A DNA stretch of 10,120 nt from Clostridium sp. (GTDB lineage Bacteria; Bacillota_A; Clostridia; Lachnospirales; Lachnospiraceae). The stretch spans positions 1-10,120 of the forward strand of contig JAMPAW010000121.1 of the NCBI GenBank assembly GCA_023666975.1, read 5' to 3'. Position 1 is the stretch's first letter. The number at the start of each line of letters is the position of its first letter. A model generated the notes under the pieces. That model was not told where the DNA came from. It worked only from the letters and a program-made list of their open reading frames with translations, and did no database searches. Shown here piece after piece: positions 6,938 to 10,120 of this stretch. Both the position numbers and the translations under genes were made by a program.

Positions 6938-7044
6938 GTTATACTAGTTAACCTTAGTATTTGCTGAAGGCAAATGCTTAGTTTAACTGCATATACCGCG
7001 GTGAAATGTTAAATTCGGCAATCAATTCCGTTCGCGAGTATAAC
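6938..7044. other. Possible small insertion between transporter and unit 2
   Basis: The segment is bounded by GTTATACT (6938-6945) and its inverted copy AGTATAAC (7037-7044). The bases before it (AAAGGTGTTAGCGAAA) and after it (CATAGAGGAAAC) resemble a contiguous stretch at 10077-10108 near the right edge, as if about 100 bp had been inserted here or lost there. An imperfect hairpin fills 6947-6987. The case rests on short matches. Confidence 0.25.
6947..6987 (+). other. Imperfect stem-loop in the unit 2 leader region
   Basis: Arms 6947-6964 and 6970-6987 pair with few mismatches and end in a perfect ATTTGC/GCAAAT helix closed by a 5-base loop. No T run follows, so it is not a typical terminator. 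It may be an mRNA structure between transporter and prepeptide 2. Confidence 0.4.
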
Positions 7045-7119
7045 ATAGAGGAAACCAATCGCGAAAGGTTTAAACAAATTAAAAAGATAGGAGGACACAG
7101 ATATGGAAATGTGTTATGA
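7006..7119 (+). CDS. Possible 37-residue upstream ORF overlapping prepeptide 2
   Basis: An ATG at 7006 opens a frame that starts MLNSAINSVREYNIEETNRE, becomes basic (RFKQIKKIGG) and stops at 7117-7119, 17 bases inside prepeptide 2 in another frame. It has only a weak ribosome site (GGTGA just upstream), so translation is doubtful. It is recorded because the NIEET segment recurs in the frame beginning at 10087 (MKINIEETIAH) and as EEETI in the same relative frame before prepeptide 1. It could be a coupled leader ORF, a small conserved protein, or a by-product of a conserved RNA sequence. Function unknown. Confidence 0.3.
   Translation: MLNSAINSVREYNIEETNRERFKQIKKIGGHRYGNVL
7047..7102 (+). repeat. 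Upstream block of bacteriocin unit 2
   Basis: Begins AGAGGAAACC and ends at the prepeptide ATG 56 bases later, the same distance as in unit 1, with AGGAGG at 7089-7094. Similarity to unit 1 is strongest in the first 9 bases and around the ribosome site. The shared spacing argues that the two units are duplicates that kept leader and upstream region while the core changed. Confidence 0.5.
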
Positions 7120-7477
7120 CGGGGCATTGGTAATGCCCAGCAGTTATGCGGTGATGGATGAAGAGGAAATGACCTATGTGGAAGGAGGATTGTTTATAAA
7201 ATATGCTCAGGTTGCAGCCGCAATTAGAATTATAGGAAAAACTGTAAGTTTTGTTAGGAAATGCGGAAGTGTAGGCGCAGCAGTTTTGGCATGTAAAAAA
7301 GCATATCTTACAGCATCATTAGCGTTTACTTTATATTGGAATACAATTCCTGGATGGGGTCAAGTTGCAACAGTAATAGGGGTTGCAGTGGGTGGAGTTA
7401 TGATAGGATACGCAGCCCAGGCAGTATTTTATGGAACAGGTATAGATATTTCATGGAAAGGAGTAAGATTTAGATAG
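7103..7477 (+). CDS. Double-glycine bacteriocin-like prepeptide 2
   Basis: 124 residues. The 29-residue leader (MEMCYDGALV to EEMTYVEGG) differs from that of prepeptide 1 at only five positions (7, 8, 13, 21, 24). After G29 the 95-residue core begins LFIKYAQVAAAIRIIGK and is mostly hydrophobic/amphipathic. It carries Cys at 54 and 64, a YWNTIPGWGQVATVIGVAVGG segment that looks like a membrane helical hairpin, and a basic end (WKGVRFR). The core shares nothing obvious with core 1 and is long for a class II bacteriocin. The start is fixed by AGGAGG 8 bp upstream and by the leader match. Export by the upstream PCAT is expected. A strong hairpin follows the stop. Confidence 0.82.
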   Translation: MEMCYDGALVMPSSYAVMDEEEMTYVEGGLFIKYAQVAAAIRIIGKTVSFVRKCGSVGAAVLACKKAYLTASLAFTLYWNTIPGWGQVATVIGVAVGGVMIGYAAQAVFYGTGIDISWKGVRFR

Positions 7478-7487
7478 GGAAGAACTT

Positions 7488-7521
7488 AAAACTCTTGATT
7501 TATTCCTAAATCAAGAGTTTT
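7488..7521 (+). terminator. Hairpin terminator or attenuator after prepeptide 2
   Basis: A perfect 15-bp stem, AAAACTCTTGATTTA (7488-7502) and its complement (7507-7521), with loop TTCC. Only four T lie at the stem end before GG, so termination may be partial. It lies between the prepeptide and its probable immunity gene, where it could set a high toxin to low immunity mRNA ratio or protect the prepeptide mRNA 3' end. Confidence 0.7.
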
Positions 7522-7537
7522 GGTATAGGGTCAGTAT

Positions 7538-8332
7538 ATGAGAACATATTTTAAAGATAAAGTTGTCTTGACAGTTATGTTTATTTGGCTGTTTGGTATA
7601 CATATCGCTTTTGAAATCATTTATTTGCAGTTCATAAATTTGGATTATACATTTTGCTTGTATCCGGTAAGATTTTTAATTTATTTAGCATTTATTCATT
7701 ATCCAATAACACACCGTATAATGACTATTTTAGAAAAGTATTCTTCTGCGAATGTCTTATTGGGTTTTGAAAAAAGGATAATCGATGTATATTTTATTAT
7801 TTTGTTTGTTAGTTTATTTTACTGTAACAAAATACTTCTAGGTTTAAAATGGTTTTGCATGATTTTACTTATAGTTTACTCCATAAATCTTGTTAAACAT
7901 ATGCAAAAGGAATTATCGGTTTCTAATACAGATTTAGATAATGGGTTAACGTTCCAGGTGACTTGCATAGAATATTGGATATTGATGGTGGCGATTTGCA
8001 GTTTTGGAAATAATATACTGAGCCAAATACTATCTGCACTCTTCCTTGCGGCAGGCACGATTTTAAGAGGAATTTCATTATATGATAATCAAAAGACAAA
8101 TGGTTTACTGAATCATATTGTAATAAAATTTGTTTTTGCAGCATTGATTGAATGGATTGCATTTATATTATTTTTTACAGGAGTTCCATTTGAAACATTA
8201 CATACGTTTTTTGCGGAGTTATATATTAATAAACCGACAATTTATATAGATATGTTAGGCTTGTTGATTGTGTGCTGTCTATTAGAATTTCCAATGCATC
8301 ATATTAGGAATCAATTATGTAAAAAAGTTTAA
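7538..8332 (+). CDS. Polytopic membrane protein, candidate immunity protein for unit 2
   Basis: 264 residues, very hydrophobic, with about seven or eight predicted membrane segments (roughly 9-30, 38-56, 80-97, 101-120, 140-157, 160-180, 193-215 and 233-253) and short polar loops; the C-terminus (RNQLCKKV) is basic. The coding sequence is strongly AT-rich compared with the transporter and fusion-protein genes. A modest ribosome site AGGG lies 7 bp before the ATG. No conserved motif is recognised; there is no CPBP/Abi protease signature (EExxxR), so it is not an obvious CAAX-protease-type immunity protein. Position directly behind a prepeptide suggests self-protection, but it could also be an unrelated membrane protein. 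Confidence 0.6.
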   Translation: MRTYFKDKVVLTVMFIWLFGIHIAFEIIYLQFINLDYTFCLYPVRFLIYLAFIHYPITHRIMTILEKYSSANVLLGFEKRIIDVYFIILFVSLFYCNKILLGLKWFCMILLIVYSINLVKHMQKELSVSNTDLDNGLTFQVTCIEYWILMVAICSFGNNILSQILSALFLAAGTILRGISLYDNQKTNGLLNHIVIKFVFAALIEWIAFILFFTGVPFETLHTFFAELYINKPTIYIDMLGLLIVCCLLEFPMHHIRNQLCKKV

Positions 8333-8456
8333 AATTGAGTTTGACTTTCAAAAGGTAAAGTTAGCTTTAGATAAATATTGTAGACACATGGCGAAGTATT
8401 AGAAAGAATAGCACAATCTAAACAGAATTTATAGCAAATGCAAGAGAGGAAAAACT

Positions 8457-8942
8457 ATGTCAAAACTACAATTTAACCCAAATAAAGTATTAAAACTACA
8501 GAATGTACTTATCGGTAAAATTAATTTGGAAGATGAAAATACGGATTTCAACATTATAGTAGAAAAAATGCAGTCTTACATAAAAGTAAAAGGTGCTATG
8601 CAGATTGGACCATTAATCCAGCATACAAGACCATTTGTAAATGATGAGGAAGAGTTGGATGTGGAAATCCGTTTGCTGCTGCAATGCAATAATTATCTTC
8701 ATAGCGTTGAGAGGCCGTATACCATGGAATCCCTTCTGCGTGTACCATACTGTATGTATTGCCGGTACATCGGGCCGGAAGAAAAGCTAAAGTTTGCCTA
8801 TGATAAGATTAACTTAGAAGCCTTTGAAAATGATATCGAATTAACCGGAGAAAGTTATACGGTATTTGTAGACCAGAACGAAGAAGAAGGAACGATTGTG
8901 GCAGATGTATTTATGCCAAAAGCAGATGAGGAACAGGAATGA
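8457..8942 (+). CDS. Unrecognised 161-residue protein coupled to the fusion protein
   Basis: A soluble, acidic protein without signal peptide or membrane segment. It starts MSKLQFNPNKVLKLQNVLIG, has alternating hydrophobic positions that suggest beta strands, a central LLRVPYCMYCRYIGPEEK stretch with a CxxC pair, and an acidic tail (PKADEEQE). Its stop overlaps the next ATG as ATGA (8939-8942), which implies translational coupling to the membrane fusion protein. A clear ribosome site AGAGAGGA (8443-8450) precedes the start. Possible roles are a cytoplasmic adaptor or chaperone for the prepeptides or for the export machine; a SecB-like beta-rich chaperone fold is one untested idea. I do not recognise the family. 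Confidence 0.75.
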   Translation: MSKLQFNPNKVLKLQNVLIGKINLEDENTDFNIIVEKMQSYIKVKGAMQIGPLIQHTRPFVNDEEELDVEIRLLLQCNNYLHSVERPYTMESLLRVPYCMYCRYIGPEEKLKFAYDKINLEAFENDIELTGESYTVFVDQNEEEGTIVADVFMPKADEEQE

Positions 8943-10063
8943 GCACAAAAGCAAAAACATTGGAGGAATTAAAAGACAGCCAGATTATGTTTGACAAAGA
9001 TTTACCGCCGTTTGGATATATACTGGTTAGCATGATTTCGGTATTACTGGCAGGTGTCCTGATATGGAGTATGTTTGCACATAAAGCATACACGATAAAG
9101 GCAGAAGGGATTGTGACCAGCTCGGAATCAAATTATGTGATGCCCTCTTATACAGGAGAGATTCGGGAATCTTTTATGGAGGAAGGGAAGTTGGTTTCTG
9201 AGGGAGATGTGTTATTTACGGTGAAGAGTACGGATTATGATTTGCAGGAGGAGCAACTTGTAAGCAGTAAGGAAAATTATGAGAAGCAGGCAGCACAGTA
9301 TGATAAGTTAATCCGGTCGATTAAGGAAGATGAGAATCTATTTGATGCCGGTAATAGTGAGGATACGCTTTATTACAGTACCTTTGAATCCTTTAAAGCA
9401 CAGATTGCCCAAAGTGAAGTGGATACGACGACATATAAAGCATATGGGTATACCGATGAGCAGATTGAGGCGGAGTTGGTGAAGGCACAGGAAAAGAAAA
9501 GCGAATTATATTATTCTGCACTGCAGTCTGCAGAGAATGCAAAGAAAGAAATAATGAACCAGTTAGAATCGGTAAATGCACAGTTGTCAGCAGTAGGGAA
9601 TGGAAAAAATGAATATGAAGTCAAGGCGACCAGTACCGGAAGGCTTCATCTGCTTTCTGATTATAAAAAGGGCATGGTGGTTCAGACTGCTTCTCCGGTA
9701 GCAACCATAACACCAGAAAATGCGGATACTATTATAGAGGCATATGTCAGTACAGCGGATATGGCAAGGATGCAGGAAGATGATGAAGTGCAGATTGAAG
9801 TAAATGGATTAAGCCAGACTGTATATGGAAATATTGCGGGAACGGTACAGCGGATTGACAGCAATGTAACGGCGATGGAAAGTGAGAATGGAAACACGCA
9901 GATGTTTAAGGTTCGGATTCTTCCAGAGTCCGACTATCTGGTTTCAAAAAGTGGAGAAAAAGTAAACCTTGCAAATGGGATGACCGTAGAAGCAAGGATT
10001 GTTTATGATAAATTGACATATTTTAATTATCTGCTGGAAAAGATGGGTGTGAAATACCGGTAA
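8939..10063 (+). CDS. HlyD-like membrane fusion / bacteriocin secretion accessory protein
   Basis: 374 residues. A cytoplasmic N-terminus of about 24 residues, one membrane helix (about 25-46), then a first lipoyl-like half (GEIRESFMEEGKLVSEGDVLF, 73-93), a long polar and probably coiled-coil region (about 100-220), the second lipoyl-like half (ATSTGRLHLLSDYKKGMVV and on, 230-259) and a beta-barrel region to the end. This is the layout of HlyD/LcnD-type adaptors that work with peptidase-containing ABC exporters; in a Gram-positive cell it would extend outside the membrane. It is somewhat shorter than LcnD-like proteins. The start overlaps the preceding stop. It lies about 2 kb from the transporter, with unit 2 in between, which suggests insertion of a bacteriocin cassette into an exporter operon. 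Confidence 0.88.
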   Translation: MSTKAKTLEELKDSQIMFDKDLPPFGYILVSMISVLLAGVLIWSMFAHKAYTIKAEGIVTSSESNYVMPSYTGEIRESFMEEGKLVSEGDVLFTVKSTDYDLQEEQLVSSKENYEKQAAQYDKLIRSIKEDENLFDAGNSEDTLYYSTFESFKAQIAQSEVDTTTYKAYGYTDEQIEAELVKAQEKKSELYYSALQSAENAKKEIMNQLESVNAQLSAVGNGKNEYEVKATSTGRLHLLSDYKKGMVVQTASPVATITPENADTIIEAYVSTADMARMQEDDEVQIEVNGLSQTVYGNIAGTVQRIDSNVTAMESENGNTQMFKVRILPESDYLVSKSGEKVNLANGMTVEARIVYDKLTYFNYLLEKMGVKYR

Positions 10064-10086
10064 TAGATGTAATGTCATAGGTGTTA

Positions 10087-10120
10087 ATGAAAATTAACAT
10101 AGAAGAAACGATTGCGCATA
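10087..10120 (+). CDS. Partial start of a small ORF like the one before unit 2
   Basis: Reads MKINIEETIAH and runs off the window. A weak AGG (10079-10081) precedes the ATG by 5 bp. The IEET segment lies in the same relative frame as in the two upstream blocks at 3801 and 7047. Too little is visible to name a product. Confidence 0.3.
   Translation, partial: MKINIEETIAH
10101..10120 (+). repeat. Third copy (partial) of the bacteriocin upstream block
   Basis: AGAAGAAACGATT at 10101-10113 matches the start of the unit 1 block with one change. If the 56-base spacing holds, a third prepeptide ATG would lie at about position 10157, 37 bases past the window edge. Confidence 0.4.

Noticed and set aside
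7538..8332. CPBP/Abi-type CAAX protease as the immunity protein
   Set aside because: The EExxxR and FxxxH type motifs of that family are not seen.
8333..8456. Promoter starting with TTGACT at 8341 before the 161-residue gene
   Set aside because: The -35 is good, but no -10 at 16-18 bp was found; the nearest TA-rich boxes are too far.

Overview
The window looks like a low-to-moderate GC Firmicute chromosome, most likely a gut Lachnospiraceae (Blautia/Ruminococcus/Dorea type). This rests on the strong AGGAGG ribosome sites, the Rpn-type tail, the LytTR/GHKL regulatory pair and the style of the bacteriocin leaders; no marker gene fixes the genus. Every supported gene is on the + strand.

Left part (1-1566): the 3' remnant of an Rpn-family (PD-(D/E)XK recombination-promoting nuclease) gene, possibly cut by an insertion-sequence end near base 50. 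It is followed at once by a metallo-beta-lactamase-fold hydrolase. A 431-base non-coding gap comes next. It holds a 166-bp near-perfect palindrome (1339-1504, 37-bp terminal inverted repeats), which looks like a non-autonomous mobile element, and then a candidate extended -10 promoter.

Right part (1567 to the end): a regulated peptide-bacteriocin island. A LytTR response regulator and a GHKL sensor kinase come first. A tandem LytTR-type operator (TGACCGTTC twice, 20-bp period) lies directly behind the kinase gene. Then come bacteriocin unit 1 (82-aa prepeptide plus a small membrane protein, the likely immunity protein), a C39-peptidase ABC transporter (PCAT), bacteriocin unit 2 (124-aa prepeptide plus a polytopic membrane protein), an unrecognised 161-aa protein, and an HlyD-like membrane fusion protein whose start overlaps the 161-aa gene. 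The two prepeptides share 24 of 29 leader residues ending in Gly-Gly, but their cores are unrelated. This is the usual pattern when one transporter/peptidase serves several toxins.

Inferred working model: an external signal reaches the kinase, the regulator binds the tandem operator, and prepeptides are made. The PCAT cuts after Gly-Gly and exports the cores with help from the fusion protein, while the small membrane proteins protect the producer.

Less expected features are a 17-residue aromatic/arginine micro-ORF with a strong ribosome site just behind the operator; a homologous 56-base block with a conserved Glu-Glu-Thr-coding frame upstream of both prepeptides; a third copy of that block at the right edge, which predicts a third prepeptide just outside the window; and a strong hairpin between prepeptide 2 and its neighbour.
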